From Sphingomonas sp. JC676 (GTDB lineage: Bacteria > Pseudomonadota > Alphaproteobacteria > Sphingomonadales > Sphingomonadaceae), in assembly GCF_014489075.1 (NCBI RefSeq), contig NZ_JACTGR010000001.1, positions 620,001 through 684,000 of the forward strand: 64,000 nucleotides of DNA, given 5' to 3'. Both the position numbers and the translations under genes were made by a program. The notes under the pieces were generated by a model. It made no database searches and was not told where the DNA came from. It was given only the letters and a program-made list of their open reading frames with translations. This document shows, one piece after another, positions 1 through 9,178 of this stretch (position 1 is the first letter of the stretch; each line of letters begins with the position of its first letter).

Positions 1-813
1 CGCTGGAACCGGGCGTCGCATTCGGATCTTGTCCGCAGGCTAGCGGGCATCGCCACGGTCTTGCTTCTGCTGCTGGTCGCAGGCGGGGGAGGCTTTGCGA
101 TCCAATATGCGCTGGCTTCGGCACTGGGCGCATGGGCATGGCCGCTGATCGCCCTGCTCGCCGCGCCGGGTCTGGCGCAGCGCAGCCTGTACGATCATGT
201 CGTGCCGGTGGCGCGGGCGCTCGAGGCCGGCGACCTGGTGGGAGCGGGGAGCGCGGTTGGTCGGATCGTCGGACGCGATACCGCCGCGCTCGACGAAGCG
301 GGTATCAGCCGCGCGGCGATCGAGAGCCTTGCCGAAAGCTTCTGCGACGGCGTCGCTGCGCCTTTGTTCTGGCTGCTGCTGCTCGGCCTCCCCGGCATCT
401 GGGCGTACAAGGCGATCAACACCGCCGACAGCCTGATCGGCCACCGCGAGGAACGGTGGCGGGCGTTCGGCTGGGCGGCGGCGCGGACCGACGATCTCGC
501 CAATCTGGTGCCGGCGCGGATCGCGGGGTTGGCGGTCTGCATCGCCGGCGTGGGCGGGTTCGCGACAATGTGGCGCGATGCGGGCAAGCATGCCTCACCC
601 AATGCCGGTTGGCCCGAGGCGGCGATGGCGGGCGTGTTGGGGCTTAAGCTGGCGGGGCCGGTCGCCTATGACGGCGCGATGCGTGACAAAACCTGGATCG
701 GCAGCGGCCGGCTCGATGCTCGCGCCGCCGATATCCGCCGCGCGCTTGGCGTCTATATCCGCGCGTGCCTGCTGCTGTGGCTGATCGCCGGAGGTGCCGC
801 TTGGGCGCTCTGA
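1..813 (+). CDS. cbiB: Adenosylcobinamide-phosphate synthase CbiB (5' truncated by window edge)
   Basis: Integral membrane enzyme that joins (R)-1-amino-2-propanol (or its phosphate) to adenosylcobyric acid, giving adenosylcobinamide (phosphate). The frame is open from base 1, so the true start lies upstream; 270 codons are visible against roughly 310-320 in the family. Family hallmarks are the [20 protein letters not shown] segment (residues about 141-160 of the visible part) and the [10 protein letters not shown] motif (about 200), with hydrophobic segments at both ends. The stop overlaps the beginning of cobQ by 13 bases if cobQ uses its TTG start, so the two are translationally coupled. 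Confidence 0.93.
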   Translation, partial: RWNRASHSDLVRRLAGIATVLLLLLVAGGGGFAIQYALASALGAWAWPLIALLAAPGLAQRSLYDHVVPVARALEAGDLVGAGSAVGRIVGRDTAALDEAGISRAAIESLAESFCDGVAAPLFWLLLLGLPGIWAYKAINTADSLIGHREERWRAFGWAAARTDDLANLVPARIAGLAVCIAGVGGFATMWRDAGKHASPNAGWPEAAMAGVLGLKLAGPVAYDGAMRDKTWIGSGRLDARAADIRRALGVYIRACLLLWLIAGGAAWAL

Positions 814-2261
814 TGCTGCAGGGGACAGGGTCGGACGTCGGCAAGTCGGTGCTCGTCGCCGGGCTGTGCCGCGCGCTCGCCAATCGCGGCCTGCGCGTGC
901 TGCCGTTCAAGCCGCAGAACATGTCGAACAATGCCGCGGTCACCGCCGATGGCGGCGAGATCGGCCGCGCCCAGGCGCTCCAGGCGATCGCCTGCCGGGT
1001 GGAACCGCATACCGACATGAACCCGGTGCTGCTCAAGCCCCAGGCCGATCGGACGTCGCAGCTCGTCGTGCATGGCAAGGTGCGCGGAACGCTGGGCGCC
1101 GGCAATTTCCGCGCGGCGAGGGGCGCGCTGCTCGGCGAAGTGCTGGAGAGCTATGCCCGGCTCCGCGCGGCGTGCGACGTGGTGGTGGTCGAGGGCGCGG
1201 GATCACCTGCGGAGATCAACCTGCGCGCTGGCGACATCGCCAATATGGGGTTTGCCCGGGCCGCCGGGGTGCCTGTGGTGCTGGTCGGCGATATCGACCG
1301 CGGCGGCGTGATCGCGGCGATCGTCGGCACGCGGACGGTGATCGATCCCGAGGATGCCGCGATGATCAGCGGCTTCCTCATCAACAAGTTCCGCGGCGAT
1401 CCGGCGCTGTTCGCTGACGGCTATGCCCAGATCGAGGCGCTTTCGGGTTGGCGCGGGTTCGGTGTGGCACCGTGGCTGTCGGCAACCGCGCGGCTGCCCA
1501 GCGAGGACGCGGTGATCCTCGAGCGGCCGATGGCGGGCGAGGGCGAGAGGCTGGTGATCGCCTGCCCGATCCTGCCGCGCATCTCCAATTTCGACGATCT
1601 CGACCCGCTCAAGCTCGAGCCCGGCGTTTCGCTCAGGATGATCCCGCCAGGCCGGCCGATCCCGGCCGAGGCGGCGCTGGTGGTGCTCGCCGGATCGAAG
1701 GCGACGATCGCCGATCTCGCGGCGCTGCGCGCCGAAGGCTGGGACGTGGACATCCGCGCGCACCACCGGCGCGGCGGCGCGGTGCTCGGGCTGTGCGGCG
1801 GCTACCAGATGCTCGGCAAGCGGCTGTCCGATCCGCATGGGATCGAGGGCGAAGCGGGAAGCGTCGAGGGGCTGGGGCTGCTCGATGTCGAGACGGTACT
1901 AACCCCCGAAAAGGCGCTGCGGCGGGTGGCGGGTACGGCGCTGGGGGCGCGGTTCGACGGTTATGAGATGCATATGGGCGAGACGCGAGGGCAGGATACC
2001 GCGCGGCCTCTGGCGGTGTTCGACGATGGGCGGCAGGACGGTGCGATCAGCGCCGACGGGAGCGTGATGGGCAGCTATGTCCATGGGCTGCTGTCGGATC
2101 CGGCGCAGCGGACGGCGCTGCTCGCGCGGATCGGGGCTGTGGGTGGTGGGCGCGACTATCGCGCCTCGGTCGATACCGCGCTCGACGAGATTGCAGCGGC
2201 GCTGGAGGAGCATCTCGATGTGGAGGGGCTGCTCGCTTTGTCAGAAGTGGCTCGCGACTAG
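801..2261 (+). CDS. cobQ: Cobyric acid synthase CobQ
   Basis: Cytosolic amidotransferase that amidates four carboxylates of adenosylcobyrinic acid a,c-diamide using glutamine and ATP. The N-terminal half is a dethiobiotin-synthetase-like P-loop domain ([10 protein letters not shown], residues about 6-15, then the KPQNMSNNA segment). The C-terminal half is a class-I glutamine amidotransferase with nucleophile Cys in [10 protein letters not shown] and His in GSYVHGLL. I chose the TTG at 801 because GGAGG at 790-794 sits six bases before it; the first ATG (813) would be 18 bases from that site. Length is 486 residues, normal for CobQ. Its 3' end overlaps convergent cobS by 21 bases. Confidence 0.95.
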   Translation: MGALMLQGTGSDVGKSVLVAGLCRALANRGLRVLPFKPQNMSNNAAVTADGGEIGRAQALQAIACRVEPHTDMNPVLLKPQADRTSQLVVHGKVRGTLGAGNFRAARGALLGEVLESYARLRAACDVVVVEGAGSPAEINLRAGDIANMGFARAAGVPVVLVGDIDRGGVIAAIVGTRTVIDPEDAAMISGFLINKFRGDPALFADGYAQIEALSGWRGFGVAPWLSATARLPSEDAVILERPMAGEGERLVIACPILPRISNFDDLDPLKLEPGVSLRMIPPGRPIPAEAALVVLAGSKATIADLAALRAEGWDVDIRAHHRRGGAVLGLCGGYQMLGKRLSDPHGIEGEAGSVEGLGLLDVETVLTPEKALRRVAGTALGARFDGYEMHMGETRGQDTARPLAVFDDGRQDGAISADGSVMGSYVHGLLSDPAQRTALLARIGAVGGGRDYRASVDTALDEIAAALEEHLDVEGLLALSEVARD

Positions 2262-2957
2262 CAGCGCGAGCAGCAGCCCGGTCTCGACCAGTTCGATCCC
2301 GGCGCCGTGGCAATCGCCTGTCACGCCGCCGATCCGCCGGCGCAGCCATAGCCACCAGACGGCGATCAGCAGCGGCGCGGCGAGGATTGCGGGGGCGAGG
2401 AACGCGCTGGCGGCTAGCAGGGCGAGCCACCCACCGATGTCCAGGATGCGGACCACGGACGCAAAGCGCGCCGCGAGCCCGTTGTGCAGCGGCGGCAGCC
2501 AGCGGGTCCAGACGAGCGGTCCGATGCGCGCGGCGAAGGGGACGAGGATGAGCGGGAGGAACAGCTTCGCTTCGACCAGTTCGTGCAGCAGCACCAGCTT
2601 GGCGATCAGCTGGAGCGCGATCGCGACCACACCGAAGCTGCCGACATGCGGATCGGCCATCACGGTGAGCATGCGGTCGCGATCCTTGTGTGCGGCGCCG
2701 CTCGCGTCGGCGAGGTCGGAGAGCCCGTCGAGGTGCAGCGCGCCGGTCACCGCGACCCAGGCGACGAGGCCCGTGAGTGCACCCGTCCAGGGATCGAGCC
2801 TCGCACAGGCCCACGCCGAACCAGCGATGATGATCCCGATGACCAGTCCCCCGGCGGGAAACCAGCGCATCGACCGAGCGAAATCCGCCTCGTCGGCGCG
2901 CACGCGTGGCATCGGCAGGCGCGTGAGGAACTGCAGCGCGAGGATCAAGCCCTTCAC
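2241..2957 (-). CDS. cobS: Adenosylcobinamide-GDP ribazoletransferase CobS
   Basis: Membrane enzyme that condenses adenosylcobinamide-GDP with alpha-ribazole(-phosphate), the last step of cobalamin assembly. The acidic signature [11 protein letters not shown] (about residues 60-70) followed by [18 protein letters not shown] is diagnostic, and the rest is mostly membrane segments; 238 residues is normal. The start is the GTG at 2957, which overlaps the stop of the upstream phosphatase gene (GTGA, 4 bases), and the protein then begins with the typical [15 protein letters not shown] longer reading frame extends upstream but would run through the phosphatase gene. Confidence 0.94.
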   Translation of the reverse strand: MKGLILALQFLTRLPMPRVRADEADFARSMRWFPAGGLVIGIIIAGSAWACARLDPWTGALTGLVAWVAVTGALHLDGLSDLADASGAAHKDRDRMLTVMADPHVGSFGVVAIALQLIAKLVLLHELVEAKLFLPLILVPFAARIGPLVWTRWLPPLHNGLAARFASVVRILDIGGWLALLAASAFLAPAILAAPLLIAVWWLWLRRRIGGVTGDCHGAGIELVETGLLLALLVASHF

Positions 2958-3523
2958 GGCCAGAGCCCGGCAATCTGCGCCGAGCGCGGCTCGCCCGGCC
3001 AGACGCGGAGCGACAGCAATGCGGCATAAGGCAGCTCGAACGCCCAGAGCTGGCGCTGATCGAACCCGCACAGCGTGGCGAGCGCCGCGCGCATCGCGCC
3101 GCCATGTGTGACGACCAGCGTGGGGCGCGGCGTCAGATCGGCGATTGCTGCCGATACGCGCGCAACCAACGCCGACCAGCGCTCGCCGTTCGGCGCGGGG
3201 AAGGCGTCAGGGTCGTTCCAGAAGCGGCCGAGCGCTTCTGCATCGATCTCGTTGCTGGCGAGTCCGTCCCAGTCTCCAAAATCGAGCTCGCGCCAGCGCG
3301 CGTCGACAGTGACCGACAGAGCCAGCGCCGCGCCGATCGCCTCGGCTGCGGAACTTGCGCGACGAAGGTCCGACGTGACGATCGCTTGTATACCTAGCGC
3401 GCCTGCCTGCTCGACGCAGGCGGCGATTCCCCCGGCCGTGGACGCGATATCAGTACGGCCGAGCATTCGCCCGGCGATCTCCGGCGCTCCGTGCCGCAGC
3501 AGATGGAGCGCGAAGTCCGTCAT
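2954..3523 (-). CDS. cobC: Histidine phosphatase family protein, probable alpha-ribazole phosphatase
   Basis: A 189-residue histidine (phosphoglycerate-mutase-like) phosphatase. The catalytic LLRHG motif is at residues about 8-12, and a second conserved His lies in VVTHGGAMRAAL near residue 140. Its place between cobT and cobS, with ATGA/GTGA overlaps on both sides, argues that it removes the 5' phosphate of alpha-ribazole phosphate or adenosylcobalamin phosphate. Assignment to the CobC role rests on context; the fold call is firm. Confidence 0.88.
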   Translation of the reverse strand: MTDFALHLLRHGAPEIAGRMLGRTDIASTAGGIAACVEQAGALGIQAIVTSDLRRASSAAEAIGAALALSVTVDARWRELDFGDWDGLASNEIDAEALGRFWNDPDAFPAPNGERWSALVARVSAAIADLTPRPTLVVTHGGAMRAALATLCGFDQRQLWAFELPYAALLSLRVWPGEPRSAQIAGLWP

Positions 3524-4536
3524 CCGGCTTCCGAGACCCCGGCCTCGGCGAAGGTCGCCATCTCAGCGTGCGCCGCGACGGCCGCTCGGATCACGCAGGT
3601 GGCGACCGCCGCGCCACTGGCTTCGCCCAGCCGCATGCCGAGCGACAATAGCGGGACGAGCCCCAGCCGGTCGAGCAGCCGGGCATGGCCCGGTTCGGCC
3701 GAGACATGGCCGGCGATGCAATGATCGGTGATCGCCGGGAACGCTGCCGACAGCGGCGCGACGCTCGCACAGCTGATGAAGCCGTCGAGTATTACGGGCA
3801 CGCCGAGCTGCCGTGCGCGCACCACGGCACCGGCGATCGCCGCGATCTCGCGGCCGCCGAGCCGGCGGAGGGTCTCGAACGGCGTGGCCGGCGCGTCCGC
3901 GTGAAATGCCAGGCCGCGCTCCACCACCTCGGTCTTGTGGGCGATGCCGGCGGCATCGATGCCGGTGCCCGGCCCGACCCAGTCGGATGCGCCGCCGCCG
4001 AAGCTGCGTGCGCAGAGTGCGGCGGCGGCGGTCGAATTGCCAATGCCCATCTCGCCGACGGCCAGCAGATCGAGATCCGCATCGACCGCCGCCGCGCCGG
4101 CGTTGATCGCGGCCAGGCATTCGTGCTCGGTCATCGCCGGCGCCACGGTGAAGTCCGCGGTCGGTCGGTTGAGTTCGAGCGCGACGACCTTCAACTCCAT
4201 TCCAGCCGCGCCCGCGAGCGCGTTGATCGCGGCGCCGCCACGCTCGAAGTTGCGGACCATCTCGGCGGTGACGGCGGCGGGGAAGGCGCTGACGCCGTGC
4301 ACCGTGACGCCGTGATTGCCGGCAAAGACCACAACGCGAGCGCGATCAAGCGCCGGGATCGGACGCGCCTGCCAGCCCGCGAGGAATATCGCGATCTCTT
4401 CGAGCCGGCCGAGCGACCCTGCCGGCTTGGTGAGCTGGCCTTGCCGTGCGCGGGCGGCGGCGATCGCCGCCTCATCGGGCGCGGGCAGCGCCTCGAGCGC
4501 GCGCGCGAAGTCTGCAGGAGAAGTGAAGCCGCTCAT
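3520..4536 (-). CDS. cobT: Nicotinate-nucleotide--dimethylbenzimidazole phosphoribosyltransferase CobT
   Basis: Makes alpha-ribazole 5'-phosphate from NaMN and dimethylbenzimidazole. Diagnostic stretches are TKPAGSLGRLE (about residues 37-47), GEMGIGNSTAAAAL, the GTGID..G..HK substrate loop, and GMRLGEASGAAVA near the C terminus, which carries the catalytic Glu. The ATG at 4536 overlaps the stop of the upstream DUF1636 gene (ATGA), giving 338 residues, normal for CobT. The longer open frame upstream lacks family similarity and overlaps that gene. Confidence 0.95.
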   Translation of the reverse strand: MSGFTSPADFARALEALPAPDEAAIAAARARQGQLTKPAGSLGRLEEIAIFLAGWQARPIPALDRARVVVFAGNHGVTVHGVSAFPAAVTAEMVRNFERGGAAINALAGAAGMELKVVALELNRPTADFTVAPAMTEHECLAAINAGAAAVDADLDLLAVGEMGIGNSTAAAALCARSFGGGASDWVGPGTGIDAAGIAHKTEVVERGLAFHADAPATPFETLRRLGGREIAAIAGAVVRARQLGVPVILDGFISCASVAPLSAAFPAITDHCIAGHVSAEPGHARLLDRLGLVPLLSLGMRLGEASGAAVATCVIRAAVAAHAEMATFAEAGVSEAG

Positions 4537-4943
4537 TCCGCGACGAACCCGGGCGGCGGGGTGCGGGTGATGAAATGTCCCTTCACGCCGTGCGGCCATT
4601 TCGCGAAGGGCACGCGGCCATGCGCGCTGGCGGCATATTCGACGGCATAGTCCAGAATGGCACGGGCGGAATCCTCTTCGGGCGTGAATCGGCCGAGCAC
4701 ATAGCCGACCTTGTCGGGCGCGCGCAGATGCACCGTGCAATATTGTTCGCAGGCGAACAGGCACGGCATCTCCTGCACCGCGATGCCAGCATAGCGGCCG
4801 TCGCCGGCCTGGATCGCCCGGAGTGCGGCGATTAGGCGCTGACCGCCGCGCATGCCGTTGGCGTCCTGGCGCGTGTCAGCCGAGTAGCGACAGGTATTGC
4901 ACGCGACCACCGCTGGCCCGTTCGCGACGCGCGCAAGCATCAT
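4533..4943 (-). CDS. DUF1636 cysteine-rich putative metal/[2Fe-2S]-binding protein
   Basis: A 136-residue soluble protein of the DUF1636 family, which is thioredoxin-like-ferredoxin related. Visible cysteines are CNTCR near residue 16 and a second cluster CLFACEQYC near residue 65, a spacing that suits an iron-sulfur or other metal site. It sits between the membrane protein and cobT with 4-base ATGA overlaps on both sides, so it is made together with the cobalamin enzymes. Two adjacent ATGs occur at 4943 and 4940; the first overlaps the upstream stop. The biochemical role is not established; a cobalt- or redox-related function is inferred from position only. Confidence 0.82.
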   Translation of the reverse strand: MMLARVANGPAVVACNTCRYSADTRQDANGMRGGQRLIAALRAIQAGDGRYAGIAVQEMPCLFACEQYCTVHLRAPDKVGYVLGRFTPEEDSARAILDYAVEYAASAHGRVPFAKWPHGVKGHFITRTPPPGFVAE

Positions 4944-5494
4944 GCCCTCTGGATGCGTGCCTGGACCGGCGCGGCGGGCAGGCCGATCCGGACCAGCAGA
5001 TGATAGAGCGCGAGCAGGCCGAGCAGGATCGCGCCGTTCCGGGCGAACTGGCGCATGAGCACCTCGACCGAATAGGCCGCCTCGATCCCACCGAGGAAGA
5101 ACGCCCAAACCAGGGCCACCAGCTTGAACGCGACGAACGCGGCGACATAGCTGGCGATCAACCGCATTGCGAAAGCCGCGCTGCACATCCGCCGCAGCAC
5201 CGCGTAAGCCGCGAGCGCCGAGCCCAATGCCGCGGTGAGCAGATCCATGGCAAATGCCAGCGTCTCAAGCTCGCGCGGATAGCCGAGCAGGCCGAAGCCG
5301 ACCACCTGACTGACGAACCAGGAAAGCAGCATCAGGATCAGACCGTCACGCTGGCGCATGTGAAGCGCGGCCAGTGCGGCGAGCGCAGGGAAGGGCGTTG
5401 CGCACGCGAAGATCAGGGTGGTCAGGGTGCTCGCCACGGTGAGCAGCACGATCCAAAGCGTCGATGCTCGGGCAGTCGAAACAAGTCCGGTCAT
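4940..5494 (-). CDS. Polytopic membrane protein in the cobalamin operon, function unknown
   Basis: 184 residues with about five or six hydrophobic segments, including a stretch at residues about 10-45 and further spans near 60-80, 85-105, 112-138 and 150-170. I do not recognise a named family with certainty. It lies between btuB and the DUF1636 gene, downstream of the cobalamin riboswitch, so a role in inner-membrane movement of cobalt, corrinoid or a precursor is plausible. The ATG at 5494 was chosen because GGAG lies six bases before it; an upstream ATG (5506) is also in frame. Confidence 0.7.
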   Translation of the reverse strand: MTGLVSTARASTLWIVLLTVASTLTTLIFACATPFPALAALAALHMRQRDGLILMLLSWFVSQVVGFGLLGYPRELETLAFAMDLLTAALGSALAAYAVLRRMCSAAFAMRLIASYVAAFVAFKLVALVWAFFLGGIEAAYSVEVLMRQFARNGAILLGLLALYHLLVRIGLPAAPVQARIQRA

Positions 5495-5543
5495 GGCGGT
5501 CTCCATCGGGTTCAGGCGGGTCATGCGGGAAGTGGCGCGGGCA

Positions 5544-7499
5544 TCAGAAGCGGCCCCGGACGCCGGCATAGATGCTGCGGCCGAGCGTGCCGAAGCGGAA
5601 CGCGGTCATATATTGCTCGTCGAACAAGTTCTCGGCGCGGGCGAACACGCGCAGTTGCTTCGAAACCGCGAACTCGGCGCGCAGATCGACCAGCGTATAG
5701 GCGTTGAGCACCTGCGCGTTGGAGGCATTATCGAAGCTCTTGCCAGACCAGCGCACTGCCGCGCCCGTGGTCAGCCCGAACGGCCAGGAATAGCTGACCG
5801 AGCCGTTCGCGGCGTCGCGCGGCCGGCGCGGGAGCCATTTACCGAACGTGGCGGCGGCCGGCGAGCGGTCCTCGGCCACCGTCCAGCTGTAATTGCCGTC
5901 GAGGGTGAGATGGCCGACATTGGCGACGCCCTGCAACTCCACGCCATGCGCTTCGGCGCGCGAGACATTCTGGTAATAGCCCGAGCGCCGGATCGTCGTA
6001 CCTGGACGGAAGCAGAGCGGCAGCGTCGAGGTTGCTGCGCAGCTGTTGAAGATGATCTGATCGGTCGTGGTGCGCTCGAAATAGGTGCCGCCCAGGCTGA
6101 CCGCGCCGCCGAACAGGTGCTGTTCCGCACCCGCTTCCCAGCCATGTGCCTGTTCCGGATTGAGCGTGGTGTTCCCGAACTCCGAGAAGAGTTGGTAGAG
6201 CGTCGGCGCCTTGAAGCCCTCGCCGTAATTGGCGCGCAGGATCGTACCGGTCGGCAGCCGGAGCACACTGCCCGCCGCGAACAGCGTCTTGCCGCCGAAG
6301 CGGTCGTGATCGTCGTTGCGGATGCCGCCGGTCAGCGTCAGCGCCTTGAACGGTTGCGCGCTTAATTGTCCGTAGAAGCTCGTGATCTCGGCCTTGCCGA
6401 TCGCCGGGGCAGGCACGGGCGCGGCGAGCGAGGCCGGCGGCGAGACGCTGCGGAACCGCGAGCGCTCATTCTCCGCGCCGGCCAGCAAGGTCCAGCCCGG
6501 CGCGATCGCGAAGCTGCCCTGATATTCGAACCGCTCGTTGCGCCCGGCGGAATCGAACGTCTGTGCGCGGGCGCGGGTGGGGTTGTAATTGTCGCGGTTG
6601 GTGTCGGTATAGCCGTAGCCGAAGCGGTTGCGGAACCGGCCGTCCAGCAGGTCTATGTTGACGCCCGCATAGCCGACGAATTCGCGGTTGAGCGCATATT
6701 CGGGTGTATCCGCGGTGGTCGAATCGATGTCGGTGCGGCTGGCCGAATAGTAGGAGCGCAGATCGGCGGTAACGCCCTTGGCGAGCGCGATTTCGATGCG
6801 GCCGGACACGCTGGTGTTGGTATAGGCATCGGCCTCCTTGCCGCCGAAGGCCGGGGCCAGCGCCGAGATTCCGCCGGTGGTGAAGGCCTGGCCGCCCAGG
6901 CGCCACGTGACCGGACCGTTCCTGCCGCCGATCGCCGCGCGCGCGCTCGCCGTCTCGCGCGATCCGGCTTCGAAATCGAAGCTGCCTTCGAGGGCCTTTT
7001 CGGGAAGCGCGGTGACGATGTTGACGACACCGCCGATCGCCTGGCTGCCCCACAGGATTGATTGCGGGCCGCGCAGTACCTCGATGCGCGAGGCGTCGCC
7101 GACAAGCATGTTGGCGAAATTATAGCCGCCGCCCGCCGAGGAAGGATCGTTGAGCTTGACGCCGTCGACAACGACCACGGTCTGGTCGGGCTCGGCGCCG
7201 CGGATGCGCAGCGACGTGGCGGTGCCATAGCCGCCGTTGCGCGATAGGCTGACGCCGGGCGTGCGGAGCAGGAGCTCGGAGACGCCGATATCCTGCGACC
7301 GGTCGATCGCCGCCTTGTCGAGCACGGTGACCGAGGCGCTGACCTGGTCGGTGCGGGTGGGCAGGCGCGTGGCGGTGACGACAATCGCGTCGGAATCCGC
7401 ATCGCCGGCGGCATCGGGAGCGGGCGCTTCTTGCGCATGCGCCAGCGGAGCAAGGACAAATAGAGGAACAAGAGAAACCAGAGAAACGGACTTGAACAT
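5544..7499 (-). CDS. btuB: BtuB-type TonB-dependent cobalamin receptor
   Basis: Outer-membrane receptor of 651 residues. A signal peptide ends near AHAQ (about residue 23), and a TonB-box-like segment DAIVVTATRLP follows. The plug domain has the LRIRGAEPDQTVVVVDGVKLNDPSS signature in shortened form, VLRGPQSILWGSQAIGGVVNIVT marks the plug end, and the beta-barrel ends in the C-terminal aromatic GVRGRF. A cobalamin riboswitch stands directly upstream, and late cobalamin genes follow on the same strand, so vitamin B12 or another corrinoid is the expected ligand. The ATG at 7499 opens a good signal peptide; an upstream in-frame ATG (7562) would add basic residues before it. Confidence 0.93.
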   Translation of the reverse strand: MFKSVSLVSLVPLFVLAPLAHAQEAPAPDAAGDADSDAIVVTATRLPTRTDQVSASVTVLDKAAIDRSQDIGVSELLLRTPGVSLSRNGGYGTATSLRIRGAEPDQTVVVVDGVKLNDPSSAGGGYNFANMLVGDASRIEVLRGPQSILWGSQAIGGVVNIVTALPEKALEGSFDFEAGSRETASARAAIGGRNGPVTWRLGGQAFTTGGISALAPAFGGKEADAYTNTSVSGRIEIALAKGVTADLRSYYSASRTDIDSTTADTPEYALNREFVGYAGVNIDLLDGRFRNRFGYGYTDTNRDNYNPTRARAQTFDSAGRNERFEYQGSFAIAPGWTLLAGAENERSRFRSVSPPASLAAPVPAPAIGKAEITSFYGQLSAQPFKALTLTGGIRNDDHDRFGGKTLFAAGSVLRLPTGTILRANYGEGFKAPTLYQLFSEFGNTTLNPEQAHGWEAGAEQHLFGGAVSLGGTYFERTTTDQIIFNSCAATSTLPLCFRPGTTIRRSGYYQNVSRAEAHGVELQGVANVGHLTLDGNYSWTVAEDRSPAAATFGKWLPRRPRDAANGSVSYSWPFGLTTGAAVRWSGKSFDNASNAQVLNAYTLVDLRAEFAVSKQLRVFARAENLFDEQYMTAFRFGTLGRSIYAGVRGRF

Positions 7500-7560
7500 C
7501 GAGCGACCCTTCTGACAGCGGCCGCATCTCCCGAAGCGATGTAGAAAGCCCGTCGGGCGC

Positions 7561-7598
7561 ACGACATCGCTCCGCGAAACGCGGACCAGACATGTCGT
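7561..7598 (-). other. Long hairpin in the riboswitch expression platform
   Basis: Between the aptamer and the btuB start there is a two-part inverted repeat: outer arms ACGACAT/ATGTCGT and inner arms TCCGCG/CGCGGA with a three-base loop. No clear U-run follows, so it could be an antiterminator or a structure that exposes or hides the ribosome site rather than a terminator. Its role is inferred from position. Confidence 0.5.
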
Positions 7599-7654
7599 CG
7601 CTCGGGTTCAACCCGTCCGCTCGGCGCACCCTGGCCGGACGAAGGACGACCGCG

Positions 7655-7822
7655 ACGGGCAGGTCTCCTGGCTTGCGGGTCAACGCCGGTTCGGGCCGCC
7701 TTCTCAGGATCCGAAGATCCCAATGGCATGTGGCCCGATGGCTCGCCGCTCACAGTTGCAGGGGCAGCCGGGGTCTCGAACCCCGTTCCCATTTTCATCC
7801 CCGTCTCCGGGGAACCTGTCGC
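7655..7822 (-). promoter_or_regulatory. Cobalamin (AdoCbl) riboswitch aptamer
   Basis: Read on the minus strand the element contains, in order, ACAGGTTCC, GGGATGAAAATGGGAAC, the CTGCCCCTGCAACTGTGAGC core, GCCACATGCC, and the exact B12 box AGCCAGGAGACCTGCC (plus-strand positions 7658-7673). These are the conserved blocks of the cobalamin riboswitch class. It precedes btuB and the downstream membrane protein, DUF1636, cobT, cobC and cobS genes, and is expected to lower their expression when coenzyme B12 is abundant. Confidence 0.95.
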
Positions 7823-7873
7823 GGCGCCCGAATAGGACGATCACAGGGCCAGCGTCAATCACTGTGCAGTGCG

Positions 7874-9178
7874 TCAAGCAATCGTGTGGAAATAAGTGCC
7901 CGTGACGAGCCCTATGGCGTGCCCTGCCGGCGGAAGCGGATTGCTCTCGCCATCGGCCATGTCGGCAAGCGTGGCGTCATCGGTCTCGACCAGGGTCGAA
8001 TGATGATATTCATGTCCCCAGCTGGTTTCGCCCCGGCGCGCGAAGCCGACGTCGCGTCGCCATGTCGCCCGGCGATAGCCGAGATGCAGCTTGCGCCGCG
8101 CGAAGCTCGTATCGACGGGCAGCAATCCGGCCATGGCGTGGGTCTGGCCGTTGGCATCCTCCAGGGTGCGGCCGAGCACCATATAGCCGCCGCACTCGCC
8201 ATGGACTGGCCGGGTCGCCGCGAAGTTTCTCAGCCCGTCGAGAAAACCACGATTGGCCGCCAGCCGTCCCAAGTGCAGTTCCGGATAACCGCCGGGCAAC
8301 CAGCACGCGTCGCACTCCTGGGGTGGAGATTGGTCGGCGAGCGGTGAAAACCAGACCAACTCCGCACCCGCCTGGCGCCAGGCCGTGACGAGATGCGGGT
8401 AAAGGAACGCGAAGGCATCGTCGCGCGCGATCGCGATTCGCTGGCCGGGCGGGCGCAGCCTAAGCTTCGGCAACGCGGCATCCTGGGTCACGCCGCCCGC
8501 CGCCGCGATCGCGGCGAGATCGCAATGCTCGGCGACGACATCCGCCATCGCCTCGATCCGCGCGCCGAGCTCCGCATCCTCACAGGCCTGGACCAGCCCT
8601 AGATGACGCGATGGCATCGCGAGCCGTTCATCGACCGGCACCGCGCCAAGCAGTGGGATCGCGATCCGCGCGAAGCCTGCTTGGATCATCCGGCGATGGC
8701 GCGGGCTCGCGACGCGGTTGACAATCGCGCCGGCGATGGCCGGCGCTCCGGGAAAATTCGCCAGGCCGTGCGCCACCGCTGCGACCGACTGGGCGCTGCC
8801 GGCGGCATCGAGCACCAAAATGACCGGCCAGCCCAATGCCGCCGCGACGCTCGCACTGGCGCCGCCCCGATCGTCCGCGCTCAGACCGTCATACAGCCCC
8901 ATCGCCCCCTCGGCGACGACCAGATCGGTGCCGCGCGCCGCCTGCGCCGCCATCGCCAGCAACGTCGCCGGGTCGAACGCGAAACCGTCCAGGTTGATCG
9001 AGCTGCGGCCAGTGGCGACGGCATGAAAGCCTGGATCGATATAGTCGGGCCCCGCCTTGGCGCCGCTTATGATGAGCCCCGATCGGGTCAGCGCACGTTG
9101 CAGCCCGATCGTCAGCATGGTTTTGCCTGCGCCCGATCGCGCCGCTGCGATCATCAGTCCGCGGCCGATCGCGGCCAT
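7874..9178 (-). CDS. cobB: Cobyrinate a,c-diamide synthase (CobB/CbiA)
   Basis: 434-residue amidotransferase that amidates the a and c carboxylates of (hydrogeno)cobyrinic acid. The N-terminal P-loop is MIAAARSGAGKTMLT (residues about 9-23), with the AGPDYIDPGFHAVATGR segment typical of CobB/CbiA. The C-terminal class-I glutaminase domain has its nucleophile Cys in HGECGGYMVLG (about residue 330). Its ATG overlaps the last base of the cobO stop (TGATG), so the two are coupled. The protein ends about 50 bases before the cobalamin riboswitch that serves the next operon. Confidence 0.94.
   Translation of the reverse strand: MAAIGRGLMIAAARSGAGKTMLTIGLQRALTRSGLIISGAKAGPDYIDPGFHAVATGRSSINLDGFAFDPATLLAMAAQAARGTDLVVAEGAMGLYDGLSADDRGGASASVAAALGWPVILVLDAAGSAQSVAAVAHGLANFPGAPAIAGAIVNRVASPRHRRMIQAGFARIAIPLLGAVPVDERLAMPSRHLGLVQACEDAELGARIEAMADVVAEHCDLAAIAAAGGVTQDAALPKLRLRPPGQRIAIARDDAFAFLYPHLVTAWRQAGAELVWFSPLADQSPPQECDACWLPGGYPELHLGRLAANRGFLDGLRNFAATRPVHGECGGYMVLGRTLEDANGQTHAMAGLLPVDTSFARRKLHLGYRRATWRRDVGFARRGETSWGHEYHHSTLVETDDATLADMADGESNPLPPAGHAIGLVTGTYFHTIA

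Noticed and set aside
2077..3111. Long plus-strand open frame opposite cobS
   Set aside because: Antisense to a clear cobS and phosphatase gene; low-complexity R/S/A/P content is typical of opposite-strand frames in GC-rich DNA.
7740..7800. Possible tRNA because of GGGTCTCGAACCCC
   Set aside because: The stem belongs to the cobalamin aptamer; no cloverleaf or CCA end can be drawn.
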